Positions 11,862 to 23,593 of a DNA stretch of 64,000 bases are shown here, one piece after another. The number at the start of each line of letters is the position of its first letter. Within the stretch, counting starts at the first letter, position 1. A program made the position numbers and the translations under genes. The DNA is from Emydura subglobosa (Eukaryota > Chordata > Testudines > Chelidae). The stretch lies in NCBI GenBank assembly GCA_007922225.1, contig ML679956.1, forward strand, positions 15,783,049-15,847,048. Reading direction: 5' to 3'. The notes below the pieces were generated by a model. The model saw nothing but the letters and a program-made list of their open reading frames with translations, was not told the origin of the DNA and made no database searches.

Positions 11862-11949
11862 GAGATTTTCAAAAGGGCCTAAAGAAATTAGGCTACCAAC
11901 TCCCATTGATTCTGGGAGCCTAACTTCCTTAGGCCTTTTTGAAAATCCC
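11862..11949. repeat. Near-perfect palindromic MITE
   Basis: The whole 88-bp unit is an inverted repeat. The left arm starts 'gattttcaaaagggcctaa' and the right arm ends 'ttaggcctttttgaaaatc'. The arms pair for about 36 bp around a centre at 'cccattgattctgggag'. It encodes nothing and would fold into a hairpin. Related arms occur near 18.43 kb and 54.2 kb. Confidence 0.75.
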
Positions 11950-14900
11950 TGCCCTCTACTGTGTTTTCACACAGGCACCCCCCTCACATAGGCAATGCCC
12001 AATATTTAAGTTATGAATAAAATCATTATATCACTAACTTTTTTAAAATAGCTAATAAACTGCCACAAAAGGCAGAGTCCACATCGCTGCAAAGCCATCT
12101 ATTTAATTTGCCAACATGTAATTATGTTTTGTCTCCAGTCAGGATGCTGTGGTCTGACCAGACAGTGAGAAAAACACAAATACAGAGATGGCTTCAAGTA
12201 AGACTGTGAATGCTTTACTCCCACTGGTGATGTTACTCTCCACAGCAGTCCACTAATATAAATGAGACTGTCTGAGTAAATGCTAACCAACGTGAGTCAA
12301 GGTTCCACAAATCTAGCTTTAACTGATGATTAGAAACATCTATTCTATTCATTACACAGCTACAAGACGTTTTCAATTTTTGGATTAGATCCTTCCATTG
12401 CATGCAAGTGCTATATTAACCAGGGGGGTGGGGGGAAGGAAGAGGAGAGAGAGAGAGAAAAACATGAAAGTGCATGAAAGAGACAAGTCACTTGATTGCC
12501 TAAAACTTGACCAATGTAAAAGCCTCTTTTATGCCTCAGAGTTTGGAACATAAAATCAGAACATACCCTGATTTGAATAAGTCATTCTTAGCAACATGAA
12601 AGATAACTGTGTTAAAATGCTGCTATTCTGCTAATTCTGGAAAGAAACATTTCATTCTTACCCCAACTATGACCAACATGTTAACTCCTACTACTACTCA
12701 GCATTGGACATTCACATTAGAAAAGCTTTGGTTTTTTGAATCTCACACTCAATGTTTTACATGCAACAGACGAATAAAAGGCAATCCCCACTGATCCAGC
12801 TGTATAAGTAGAGGTGGAAGGATTAATTTTTGATTGGTAAATATCAGTAAGTGTCAATTTCACCGTACACACACAAAACCAATGACAAAATATTTCCATC
12901 AATAATAATCAAAATTTAAAGATAGGCAAAGTAAGAAAAATGCTACATGAGAATTTATTAAAGTTTGAAGGAATAATTACTGGGTATCTTTTGACATGTA
13001 ATGTTGATAATTTGTGTTGTAACCTTAAAACTTTAAATTTTGAATCTCAGTGTTTACTGTCATTAAATAGTTATTGTCTGACCCCTTATTGTCTGACACC
13101 CTACTGTAATTTTCCACAACTGTGAACATTTAAACAGATTAAAATGGAAAACAATGCTTAAATATATTATTTGTCAAAATTATAAAAAATAATTGAATTA
13201 TGCCAAGTCTATTTCTACGCATCCCTCTTAAAAGAAAAATGCTGACTTTTTGATGGATAAGAAATGCATTTGCATCGTCAAAATGGCCATTAGCTTAGGT
13301 AAATAAAATTATTTGCACACTGAACAAGGAAACTGCAAAATAGGAGAACAGAGCATCTGCTGTGGACAAGGCTATAATTATCTCATGCATCTGAACACTG
13401 CTAGGCATTAAAGTTTCACTGGCTATTTTGCCAGAAACTGTATGTTCAGAGTTCTTACATGACCCATCAGGAAATAGTCAGTACTTTGAGAGTTCTGTGA
13501 ATAATGACATTACACACTTCAGAAGATTCTGCTGTTAATGGCATAAGTGACATCTTCTTATTGTAATGTGATGAAAATCTGAACTACATTGCTGTCACTG
13601 TATTATATTACAAAATGCTGCAACATTCAGGTTATAGCACTCATACACTAACAACTGGTACTAAATCATCTACTGTAGTTTATTCTGTTGGATTAAGTAT
13701 TCTAATCCAGGCTTTAGGAGGCTATTGTTTCTTTATTTCCAAAAAAGTGAAATCATTATTATGGCACCTTACCTCCACGCAGCAGAAAAAGTAGCAGTGA
13801 GTGAGCGAGGGGTTTCCTCCACACTGCTGCTCAGTGGATGTGCAGCAAAGGAACAGTGTTGTTGCTACTGCTGCTGCTGTCATTTCCCTCTAGGAATGCT
13901 AACCTGAGAAGGGCAAGAATCTTGAGCCTGCTCTCAGACCTGTGTGGCAGTGTTGTACCTATCTCCTTATGTGCTGCCTTAAATCCTAATTTCCCCATAC
14001 TAATCATCAAGACATGGCTTTTACAGGAGTGCTCTCTGAAATCATGGTGGCTCATCATGCACTTCTGCTCCACACATAGCACTTATCAGCTACAGCGGAC
14101 TCTCACCAACTCACTGTTAATCGTTTGTCCTCCTGGGCAGACCACTGAAACACAGAACAATGTGTAGAAAGCATATTAAACTGTTCTCCATCCTGGACTA
14201 TGAAAGCACATGAGTACCATTTCTTTTACAAATAACATCTACAACTATTGCCTAGATAAACAACCAAAACCAATTTATTTATTTTTCTATCAATTCATAG
14301 TCTATGTTTGGGAGGTGGGGAGGAGCAAGAAGGGAGACAGGGAAGGATCAAAATACAAAATACATCAAGGAAATAAAACTGTATGAACGACGTCCTTTGA
14401 TCCCAGGAACACCAGAGACTGGAAGAAACTCGTATGTCTGGGAATCTCAAGGACAGAGTCCCACGTGAAACTCTAAGCTAGGAGGTGTCACAGACACTGA
14501 CAGATGGGTTTCCCTAGCCTCGAACTACCTAATGGAGCTTTTAGCTAATTTGCATCCTGGCTGTCACGGAGTGAAATGGGTATGTGTCAAGGACATTAAG
14601 CAGGCCAAGATGAAAGCATAATAGCCTTGTACACAATATCGCTTCTTACCACTTGCAATATCATACATTACAAAAAAAAGCCTGACTTGAAGTCTGTTCT
14701 CAGACAATAAGTTTGCACCCCTGGGAATGGAGGAAGGCGTCTAAGTCAGTTCTGCTGCTATCTGAAAGAACTAAAATATTGCCACGCATGATTTCTTACT
14801 GTCACTTTGTTTTACTTTTCAAACCCACCCAAGGGTGTTCCCAATACATTCTTGTATTGCCTGTCCAGTTTGGGCCCGACCCTACCAAACGCTGCAGGCA

Positions 14901-15763
14901 GGAAGATCCCTGTGCCTACACGGAGCCCCAAATAATTGCAGTGGGGCTCCACACGGATTCAGGAGGCCAGACACTATCTTTGTACAAGATCTGGGCCTCC
15001 AGATGTAAGCTTTTCATGGCAGGGTCCAGGTTTTCTTCTGTGTCTTGTATAACACACTCATGGGGCTTAACAAATTAACAATAAGAAATTACAACCCAAT
15101 TTTGCATTTGCAGTCAGATCTTGGGAGTTACTGAATATCTGCAGCTCCCATCCTCTTCACTGAGAAAGATAGCTGCCCAGCATCTCTCAGGTTTTGATGG
15201 CCAGGTTGGGTTCTGTTGTTAACGACACAAGAGTAACTCTACTGACTTCACTGGAACTGAAAATCTGAGCAATAATATATACTGTGGCTTTAACAAAACA
15301 TGTCCTTAAAGTCGCTTCAATTTCATTGCCATGCCACATCATGTTCTATACACTTGTTCCTTTCACCTTGTCTACAATACATACCGTTGGGTCTGCCATT
15401 GTTCAAAACTAATTTTTTTTTTTAACATTTACTAGAGATCAGATTAAAAATGAAATATGCAAACAGAGGAATCCCTGAGGAAAGCTACAGCCTCTGGCAA
15501 TCAAACTCTGCATACAATGCAGTATAAAATTTGACACTACCTTTAACAACACAGAAATCCTACAAAAAGGCTCAGAATTCAGCTCAGCTGAACCCTAGCA
15601 GTTCAGTATCTCTGTGTGTACAGTCACACCAGATGTTACTACAGCATACTAGGAAAGATTTTTGACAAAGACAACTATGTTAACATCAAGTGCCTGATTC
15701 TGCCACAGTTGTTAAAATTGAGTAGCGTGCCACCCCAGAAATAGTCCTACTGAAATCAATGGG
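11950..15763. other. Non-coding DNA, nothing recognised
   Basis: No host exon is supported. It includes a purine-rich (AG)n patch at about 12443-12460. The open frames at 13838-14167 and 14713-15078 are about 110-120 residues with no motifs and are treated as chance. Confidence 0.5.
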
Positions 15764-15965
15764 TCTGGACTGGAATGCAGTAGACCTGTGTTCTACTCCT
15801 GGCTCTGGCACTAGGTTGCCGGATGACCTTGAGCCAGTCAATTCACCTCTCCAGGTCTCAGTTTCCCTATCTGTAAAATGGGGATAACAATACATATCTT
15901 CTTTGGTAAAGTTCTTTGAGCTCTAAGGATGAAAAGTGATATATAAGGGCTAAGTAGTATTATTA
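15764..15965 (+). repeat. MIR-like CORE-SINE, almost full length
   Basis: All MIR landmarks are present in order: 'tgttctactcctggctctgg' (B-box-like tRNA part), 'atgaccttgagccagtca', 'ctcagtttccctatctgtaa' with 'aatggggataa' (CORE), and a tail ending in 'attattag'. This is the best preserved copy in the window. Confidence 0.85.
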
Positions 15966-16865
15966 GTATGATTATGCTACTCAACATAATGTTTATTCAA
16001 ATCGGGCCCAAAATTGGTGTACAAATAGCTGCACTGTGTTTATTCACAAATTTAGGTCGCAGAGATAGAATGAAGTATTAAAATGTGTATGCAGCGACAC
16101 TGTGTTGTGTGGTCTCCAGTCGAAAACCGTAAGTAATCACAATACAATTGCTGGTCTAATTCTGCACTCTTTACATTACACTTAATTAAGGGAGGACTAG
16201 AAGAGAGATTTTAAGTACCAGCCCACAAAGTAATTTTTTTTTGAAGTGTTAAATGAAGAGATTACAAGGTTGACGTGTAAATTATTCCAGTCTTTGGGAT
16301 AATTAATGTGATAATTTTAAATGGGGGTAAACTGCACTTCTGAATTTTTGGGTTGCATATCAATAAAATGTTCTCTGTCTGACTTTTGCCTATTTTCTGT
16401 CAAAGTCTCTCCTTTGTCCCAATGTGTATACCTCTTTCGCCATACTCGCTATCCCTGATGATTTCAATCTTCAGGACATTTACCTGAAAAGAGAATTCAT
16501 TTTTAAAGCTTCTTATTCACACAAATTGCATCAAAGTTTGCAAATATATGCCTGAATATATTTGGCAATGGCAGATTGTTTTAAATATTCCTTCTCAAGT
16601 GTTGTTGTTTTAAAACTTTAAGATATCCGAAATGTTTAATCCACTTGAAAGATGAACTACTACCAACATTTCATTTTTTGATAGTGAACTCTGTTTTTGG
16701 TCAAAACTTTAGAGAAATCAAACTGCTAAAAACTGGATTCAAATTTTGAATCTTATGGTAAACAAATGGATTAAATTTTTTTAAAAATACTAACCCCTTC
16801 TATGTAATAACCAAGACCTTTTACATTCCATCAAACCAGACAATTGGGGGGCGGGGAGGGGAAGG
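15966..16865. other. Non-coding DNA, nothing recognised
   Basis: AT-rich. Phrases near 16.6-16.75 kb ('tcaaattttgaatc') hint at an old dispersed repeat, but no ends are visible. Confidence 0.4.
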
Positions 16866-16974
16866 AGAAGAGAAGAGAAGAGAAGAGAAGAGAAGAGAAG
16901 AGAAGAGAAGANNNNNNNNNNGAGAAGAGAAGAGAAGAGAAGAGAAGAGAAGAGAAGAGAAGAGAAGAGAAGAG
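16866..16974. repeat. (AGAAG)n pentanucleotide microsatellite, interrupted by an assembly gap
   Basis: Nine pure AGAAG units run from 16866 to 16910. Ten Ns follow and the pure repeat resumes at 16922. The strand is all purine. The apparent open frames across it are only repeat translations. Confidence 0.97.
16912..16921. other. Assembly gap (10 N)
   Basis: Ten undetermined bases inside the AGAAG array. The repeat phase differs by 2 across the gap, so the true missing length is not 10 if the array is pure. Confidence 0.98.
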
Positions 16975-17390
16975 GAAAAAAATATGCTTCTGGACATACA
17001 TTTTGTACACAGCATTAAGATGTAGACTAGCATGATTTGAAATGTCTAAAATATTGAAACCTGTTAGCTTTCTAATAGAAATGTCAACCTAACCTTCACC
17101 AGTGCTGCAACTATTTTACAACTGCAATTTAAACAACTGAAATTTGAAAGGATTAAAAAGCATTCCTTGTATACCTGTCTCAGAACTGGAAGAGATTAAA
17201 GTTATATCCAAACTAAATTATTCAAAGCTCTACAGTTTGTTTTCCCCTATTCAGTTGCACCTACTGGATAATATTAATGCCAATTAGATACTTTTGGCAT
17301 GTCATTGGGATTGTAAAGGATTCATTATTAACAGTACTTCCTTCATCAAAGGTGGTTTAGAAGTTTTCTATACACACCAGTGTCCTAAAA

Positions 17391-17615
17391 GACTCACCTC
17401 CTTTAAATCTCAGGTTCACATCTCAACACAGGGAGGCAGGTTCAGGATTTACAACTCAGGGACTAGCCTCCCAACTCATTATCACTAAACCATCTGGAGT
17501 CCTTTGGAAGCAGCATAAGGAACAAGAGGGAACCCCAAGGTGCTGAAGCGCTCACTTTCCAAATCAATTCATTCCACAAGCAGACAGTCACACACACACA
17601 CACACACACACACGG
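17391..17615. repeat. Diverged direct duplication, copy A
   Basis: It shares ordered blocks with 18860-19070: a 20-base exact block at 17433-17452, 'acaagagggaacc' at 17522-17534 and 'attcattccacaagc' at 17567-17581. The spacing is nearly conserved (offset 1463-1467). It has no coding features. Confidence 0.8.
17588..17613. repeat. (CA)n microsatellite
   Basis: Thirteen CA units at the end of duplication copy A. The matching place in copy B has only an imperfect short CA-rich stretch. Confidence 0.95.
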
Positions 17616-17781
17616 ACTCAACCAATTCCAAATCCATCTTTGTATTTATTTTGAAGACACAAATTTTGACAGAGAGAGAGATATAGACATGAGAATGCAC
17701 AGCACACTACACATGTAAAGTACACAGCTAGGAACTTAGTTTGTGAGTGTGCTATTATCATATGTGAGAGAAGGATGATCT

Positions 17782-17868
17782 TTAGTGTTAAGTCAATAGA
17801 CTAGGAGTCAGAAAACTTGAGTTCAGTTCCCAGCTTGTCTACATACTCATAGGACAGGGAACCCAAGA
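17782..17868 (+). repeat. MIR-like 5' fragment
   Basis: 'agactaggagtcagaaaact' followed by 'gagttcagttcccagct' matches the tRNA-related 5' half of MIR. The CORE half is not recognisable. Confidence 0.55.
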
Positions 17869-18156
17869 GAAACTTATTTTTCCTTCAAAGGAAGCTTCTC
17901 TGGTTGGCTTGGGGCAGGGAGCACTGTTGGAAGGCAAGCCCAGACAAGAGCCAGGGTGAGAATATGCAGCATTGCACGGCTCCACCCATTATGACAGTGT
18001 CTTTTTTAAACTGGTGGGAGAAGATGTCCACTCTAATTCTAACGCTTCTATATTTTATAAGTGATTCCAACCACAATGGATACACACATTAGCTGGATTT
18101 GCTTATAAAAATAAATAAAATGTGGGCATTTACAGCTGGGGTTTTCTAAGGAACCT

Positions 18157-18423
18157 AAGGCCTTCTCTACAAACAGTAGCTGTACAGGTTTAACTTAAAT
18201 CAGCTTAAACAAAAGGTTCAAAACCCTGAGTAGGCCCGTTTATTTTAGTTTAAGAGTGGTTTATCTTAACCTTCTTCCTAATTGATTTAAACTACATTGA
18301 GATAAACCAGGTTTATGCCAATTTCAGAGTATGAACATAGGTGTTTGCATTGGTTTAACTAAATCAATTCTAAATTACACCGTTAGTTGACTTAGTGAAA
18401 GAAACTCTGTGTGAAGATAAGAC
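18157..18423. repeat. Palindromic MITE with 'ggccttctctac' ends
   Basis: The left end 'aaggccttctctacaaacag' is inverted at the right end (18404-18423). Inner arms rich in 'ggtttaact' also pair ('tttaactaaatcaattc' on the right). No coding. Family is recalled as a widespread chelonian inverted-repeat element. Confidence 0.6.
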
Positions 18424-18426
18424 CGG

Positions 18427-18512
18427 AGTGAGTTAGGCTCCAACATCCTATTGAAATGCAGTGGCAGTTGGAAGCCTAATTCCCTGGGGCTCTGTTAAAA
18501 ATTCCTGCCTAA
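18427..18512. repeat. Palindromic MITE related to the one at 11.86 kb
   Basis: Arms 'gagttaggctcc' and 'ggaagcctaattccc' pair around an 'atcctattgaaatgcagt' centre. This is the same arm vocabulary as 11862-11949, but more diverged. Confidence 0.5.
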
Positions 18513-18616
18513 ATTGTCAGTAGCAGGCAGTCAAGTTATTACCCCATTGCAATGCATGGGGCAGTTCACATCTCCGCCACAACTATGGTTTCAGACTGTC
18601 TTCAACACTTCTGAAG

Positions 18617-18690
18617 GCTCCAATTCAGCAAAACACTTCAGTATGCACTTAAAGTTAAGTACATACTTAAATGTTTTACTAAATAGATTG
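18617..18690. repeat. Palindromic MITE ('ccaattcagcaaaacactt')
   Basis: The left arm from 18618 pairs with the right arm 'aaatgttttactaaatagat' around the symmetrical centre 'cttaaagttaag'. A hairpin of about 74 bp with no coding. Confidence 0.6.
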
Positions 18691-18859
18691 GGGTACTCGG
18701 GTTAGGCCTATGCTTATTTTCTTTGCTGAACTGAGACCTCAGAAAGCACCACATTGGTTCATATTCAGAAGATTTTCTTTATAGCAAGGGCTAGAAACTT
18801 TAATTTGAAACAAAAGCTTGAATTGTACTTACATCCTTCATCTTACCCGTCAATGTGCC

Positions 18860-19070
18860 ACTGCTCCTCTAAAACTCTAAATTCACACCTAAACACACAG
18901 AGGCAGGTTCAGGATTTACCGCTTGGGGATTAGCCTGCCAGTTCATCTTTGTATCTAGTGTACTTTGGAAAGCACCAACAGATCACAAGAGGGAACCACC
19001 AGCTGTTGCAGAGCACCTCTTCCAAACAAATTCATTCCACAAGCTGCCAGACGCACACAAATACACACCC
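18860..19070. repeat. Diverged direct duplication, copy B
   Basis: Colinear partner of 17391-17615, with blocks at 18900-18919, 18985-18997 and 19030-19044. CA-rich at its end but not expanded. Confidence 0.8.
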
Positions 19071-22000
19071 TGGGAAACACATGCCATGTCTTGATCAAAA
19101 AGGGATGCAAATTTTGCCTCTTCATTATTGCATTTACAGAAAGAACACAAATCTAAAGGCTGTTGGTATATGCCTTTGCTGACAATGACGCGATGAACTA
19201 CAAGTTGAAAAGCATACTTCACCACCACAATTTCTAGAATGGCTTTAAGATGAGCAATTTGGCTAGATTCATTGTTTGCAGAGTGCATACTAGGTTTAAA
19301 GGGTGCTCTCTAGCATCAATATGCAGCCCACAGCACTTTGTTTACCCAGCTCTCAGGAGCACCTGTAATGCTTGTTCCTGTGCATTATTTATTATTATTA
19401 TTCTCACAGAAGTCTATCAAATGAATGTCATGGCACCCAGAATATCTGGCTGAAAAATAACTGAAAGATGAAGAATAATGTAAAAAATGGCGAATGTTAT
19501 TTGCTGTCTAAAAGAGAAGCTAACAGTAGGATATAAAAAGAAGAGTATATAACAGACAGCTATCCACAAGTCTTTACAATTAACAAGCTAGCTCACTGCC
19601 TGGGTTGTTATCTAAATTACAGTCTAGGCATTTTCTGCTAACATAGTTTCTGACTTTTTAAACGCTACACTGTACAGTACCTAGTACAAAGATATCTTTC
19701 TTTAATTCTATTTAATTCCCTATTTTCCTGTTTTAAAACTTAACCGCTGTAACCATAGCCTTAAGCAGCAAACAAGAGAAAGAGAAAGAAAAAGAATAAG
19801 AAAATGTACTGACTAGACTGAACAGCAAAGGACCAAAAGGACTAAAGTTTTGGTGGTGGTTTATTTTTTGAGGTGGAGACAGCAGAGTGAAGCGAGCAAA
19901 TTTTTATTAGACAAGGGTTCAAATCAAAGCACACAGATCTAAGCCCATCAAATTTTGGGCAAGATTATATTTGGCTGAAGATTTAAACTTTCAACTGTTG
20001 TACACCACTGCCTTTTTATTAGGACACATCTGTAGAATGACACCTGGCAATAAGTTTATACAGAACCATCCTCTTTGCGTATAATGTCACTGGGTCCTGG
20101 AACATTTTATTTTTTTAAACACTGTAATGTGTTTTGGGGTCCTTGGGAGTAATGAATACCGCACACTACATGATTCAAAATAAACTAATACCAAGTTTTA
20201 TTAAAAAAATATAGCATCTGGATTAGATATAGCAAATAATTTAAATAATCTAAATAATGCAATGGTCAAAAATACAGCACCCATTTCACAAAAACTCAAA
20301 CATCTTTATAAACGTACTAAACCTATTCATCAGTTTTGAACTAAAAGCATTTTGTACTGTTCTCAACTCATCTCATCTCTCCGTCTAATATCAACTTGAA
20401 CCCTTCATACCACTCGCCTCTGTCTAGTGATTAAAATGCTTATTTAAAGAAAAAGTGAGCATGTAAAAATGGCACATTCTTCCTCGACAAATCTGTTTCC
20501 TGTGTGCATTCAGACGCATAAGTGCCTATTTCACTGAAAAAATATTTCACTGTTTTCCACTGCTATTCACATTGCTGAAACGTCAATGGGAGAGGAAGCT
20601 GGATTCCTTTCCGGCTTGCATGTTATCAAGAGAACTGTTAACTAAGCGCCAATTGGAAAATGTTCATCACTGGTGATGCTCAACAGAGCACAGCTTGATT
20701 TACGGTTCTGAGGTGGGTCTGGGAGTTAGCAAAACCAATCTTTCTTCTTCAATGCTCAGGCATAGACTCATCATAGCAGCTCGATGTCACTCCTTCCAAG
20801 CTCTTGGCATTGGGCTGAGGCTAGCTGGGTGCAAATTAGAGCACCTGTGAGGCTGTTTGACATTTCACTGGAAACCGAACAGGCCCCAGAACTGAGGAGG
20901 TGCCATGATTGAGTTAAGCTATCTTTGTCCACTTCACTCCAGCTCAGCACTGACAACAGCTCACACCAACCACAGGAGCAAAGTGGGTTTAAAATGCTTC
21001 TATTCTGATTTGGTAGCCTCTTTCCACCCACTTTGCACCACTGGAAAGGACAACATAAGGGGCCAAGTAGTGGAGAGTCAATCTCCTAATGCCAATCTTA
21101 TACCACATACATTGCCCTTCAGCAGTCTAAAAAATACCTGCATTCTAACCAGGTAAACATGACTAGTCAAGCACATCTCAGCATTCTGAACACAAAATCT
21201 TAATACTTATTCCAAGTTCCTTTATGTGAGAAGAGATCTCTCTTCTCTTAGCTGAAAAACTTTTAAAGGTTCATCTTCACTAAGGAAAAGAAACAGAATG
21301 CAGCATGGAAAATAAAGGCCCTGCATATTGCTTGACCATAGTCACATATAAAAAGATATTGTGAACGTTTCAGTTCAAAGACCAAAAATAAAAAACAGAC
21401 TTTCATCTCCTCAGGATGTCAAATCATTTCATGCCCATCTCAGTATTGACTTAGAAAGATGTAACTTGCCTTTGTTGTGTAGTTTTTATATAAATGAACT
21501 GAGGACAATTCATTGTTATGAAAGTTAGTGGGACTGCCAGTTCCTTTAAAAAATAAAGTCAGTAAGATGAAGTTGGCTTTTAGTTCTGGAAAAATATGAA
21601 AGAAGACAGAGAGATCATAATATTTGGGCATTGTGATATTTAGCAAAATGTACTACTGTAGGAAAGTACTGCAAAATCACTTCCTTGCTTAAAAGAAAAG
21701 GTCAAGCACATACTCTTTCTAATGCTCTAGCGAAATTTTATGGTTTCTGAGTGAATGCTGATACATGTTTACAGTGGGAATGATGGGTTCTCAACACTCA
21801 GAAAGAATTACACTGGCAGTGAATCAGCTATTTCAACTTGAAACATCCTAAGAATCTTAAAAAAACCTAGTGAAAGAGAGCATTCTCTCTTCCCAGAGAA
21901 ATGAGAGGTTCTCCTGGACACATATGGAAGGGGTCTTGCATGCTCTGGGATTTTAAGACACTGGGATGCACTGTCAGGCATAGACTTTATGTTGCCTTTT

Positions 22001-22467
22001 AACTTTTCAAAAGACAGATCAGCAGGATTCAGTCAAGGGGTTAAGTCATGTGAGGGAAGGTTGTCTTCTTGAAGATGAGATCCAGCACCTCACAAGATCT
22101 ACAGCTGTAGGAAAGCTGGTAGGACATAGAAGACAGGTGGGAACTCCCTTCTTCTAGAGACCATCATCAAGAGAGATGGTTTGGGATTGGTTCCTTTATT
22201 TAACCAAACTAATTTGCCCATTCCTATCACGCTTGTAACAGTAGCTGGAAGAAGTGAAACAATCAACGTGGAAAAGATATTTCCTTCCTTAAGCTGACCA
22301 GTGGTTACCAGCTCCACTGGATTTATCAAACCTTGGAGAGAATTCCTTTTAAAAAACTAGCAAATATACAACTTCTATATGGAAACCCCAGGAGACATTA
22401 ATCTGAATTCTTACCTGGAACAGACTGATGGTTAGGGGTGTATGGCGTTTAACAGACAAAACTGACA
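19071..22467. other. Non-coding DNA, nothing recognised
   Basis: A long stretch without a repeat family or exon I can support. Short AT-rich runs are present. Open frames are under 90 residues and motif-free. Confidence 0.5.
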
Positions 22468-22545
22468 GGTCTATGCCCCAAGGAGCTAACAATATAAATT
22501 AGACGTAATGTAGAAAGGGATGATAAAACAGAAGATTAGGGAAAA
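22468..22545. repeat. Dispersed repeat fragment ('gccccaaggagctaacaata')
   Basis: The phrase resembles the inverse of an L2/MIR-type tail widespread in reptiles. It fits together with the fragment at 23325-23440, which carries the adjacent part ('gacagtccctgcc'). Confidence 0.4.
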
Positions 22546-23324
22546 TGGAGAGACAGGTTTAAGAAAATGAGTTTTAAAACTCATTGTTATGTAAACGCTT
22601 TATCACTTCCATTATTCTACAGTAAGGGGCAGGGTGGCCATTACTCTTAAGATCTATTGTACATAAGTATATTTTGTTGGTCCTTCCAGTCATTTTGGTA
22701 AAATTTTATGGAATACCTCACTGAAGCAGACTGGGAAGAAAAGCTAATTCATATTTTATTCTATTTCCTCTGCAGCCCCTTTCTATATATGAAGCATTTC
22801 TGTCCCAGATGCAGGGTGAAACCGAGTTGGATTCCCTTTGGATTGAGTTTTTTACACAATGGCTGGCCACAAAAGGAAATTAACTCGGTTTTTCAGAAGA
22901 AGATTTTAGTCAACATCCCTTTGCAGCCAGCTGGCAGTCTAACATGCTGATTCAGACAGACAGAAACTGACATTCTATCCAGAGTCTTTCTGAACACTCT
23001 AGTACTTCCCTGTGTAAGGCACACCTGTCAGTGTTTCAGATAGTCAAAGGCAGGGAAAAGTTTGATTTTTATTTTTAAATCTTCCTCCAACCCCACCCCA
23101 TTATCAAACTCCTAAGCAACCCTTTACCCCTTTCCAATATTACTCTCAAACTTCGTAGCACTGGTTTTGTGACATGCTTAAAAACAAGCTGCATCAAAAT
23201 GAGCCCAGACATGATTCTAATATAGTCAAAATACAAATTTCAAAAAACCCTGTGCATCTACATGTACATATGTTAATGTACAGGTATAGTTGTGTGCCCC
23301 TATATTATTATATGTTGTTTGTGT

Positions 23325-23440
23325 TACTGTAGTGCATAGGAACTCTAGTGATGGACCAGGACTCCACTGTACTAGGCTCTGTTCAAACAGAACAAAAAGA
23401 CAGTCCCTGCCTGAAAGAGCTTGACATGCAATGAACTATC
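23325..23440. repeat. Dispersed L2/MIR-type tail fragment
   Basis: 'ggaccaggactccactgtac', 'taggctctgttcaaacagaa' and 'agacagtccctgcctgaaag' form a recognisable high-copy reptile repeat phrase. Clade uncertain. Confidence 0.5.
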
Positions 23441-23526
23441 AAGATGTAATCGATTAGGATTGTATGTATAACTTTATTTTTCCCCATCCCCATTGCTCTT
23501 TTGTCAATTCCTATTTCATATTTAAA

Positions 23527-23584
23527 GCCCAATCCTGCAAACATATATACTCATGACTTAGTTTACTTACAGAAGGATTGGGCC
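23527..23584. repeat. Short palindromic MITE
   Basis: The ends 'gcccaatcctgcaaa' and 'aaggattgggcc' are inverted copies 58 bp apart. It belongs to the 'cctgatcctgcaaa' group seen at 50.85 kb. Confidence 0.55.
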
Positions 23585-23593
23585 CTTAGGCAG

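Noticed and set aside
15795..15815. B-box-like sequence suggesting a tRNA gene
   Set aside because: It sits in the tRNA-derived part of a MIR-like SINE; no cloverleaf or intact A box.
15686..15895. 69-residue minus-strand open frame
   Set aside because: Antisense of the MIR-like element.
16821..17035. Open frames rich in Ser/Leu-Phe or Arg-Glu
   Set aside because: They are translations of the AGAAG microsatellite across an assembly gap.
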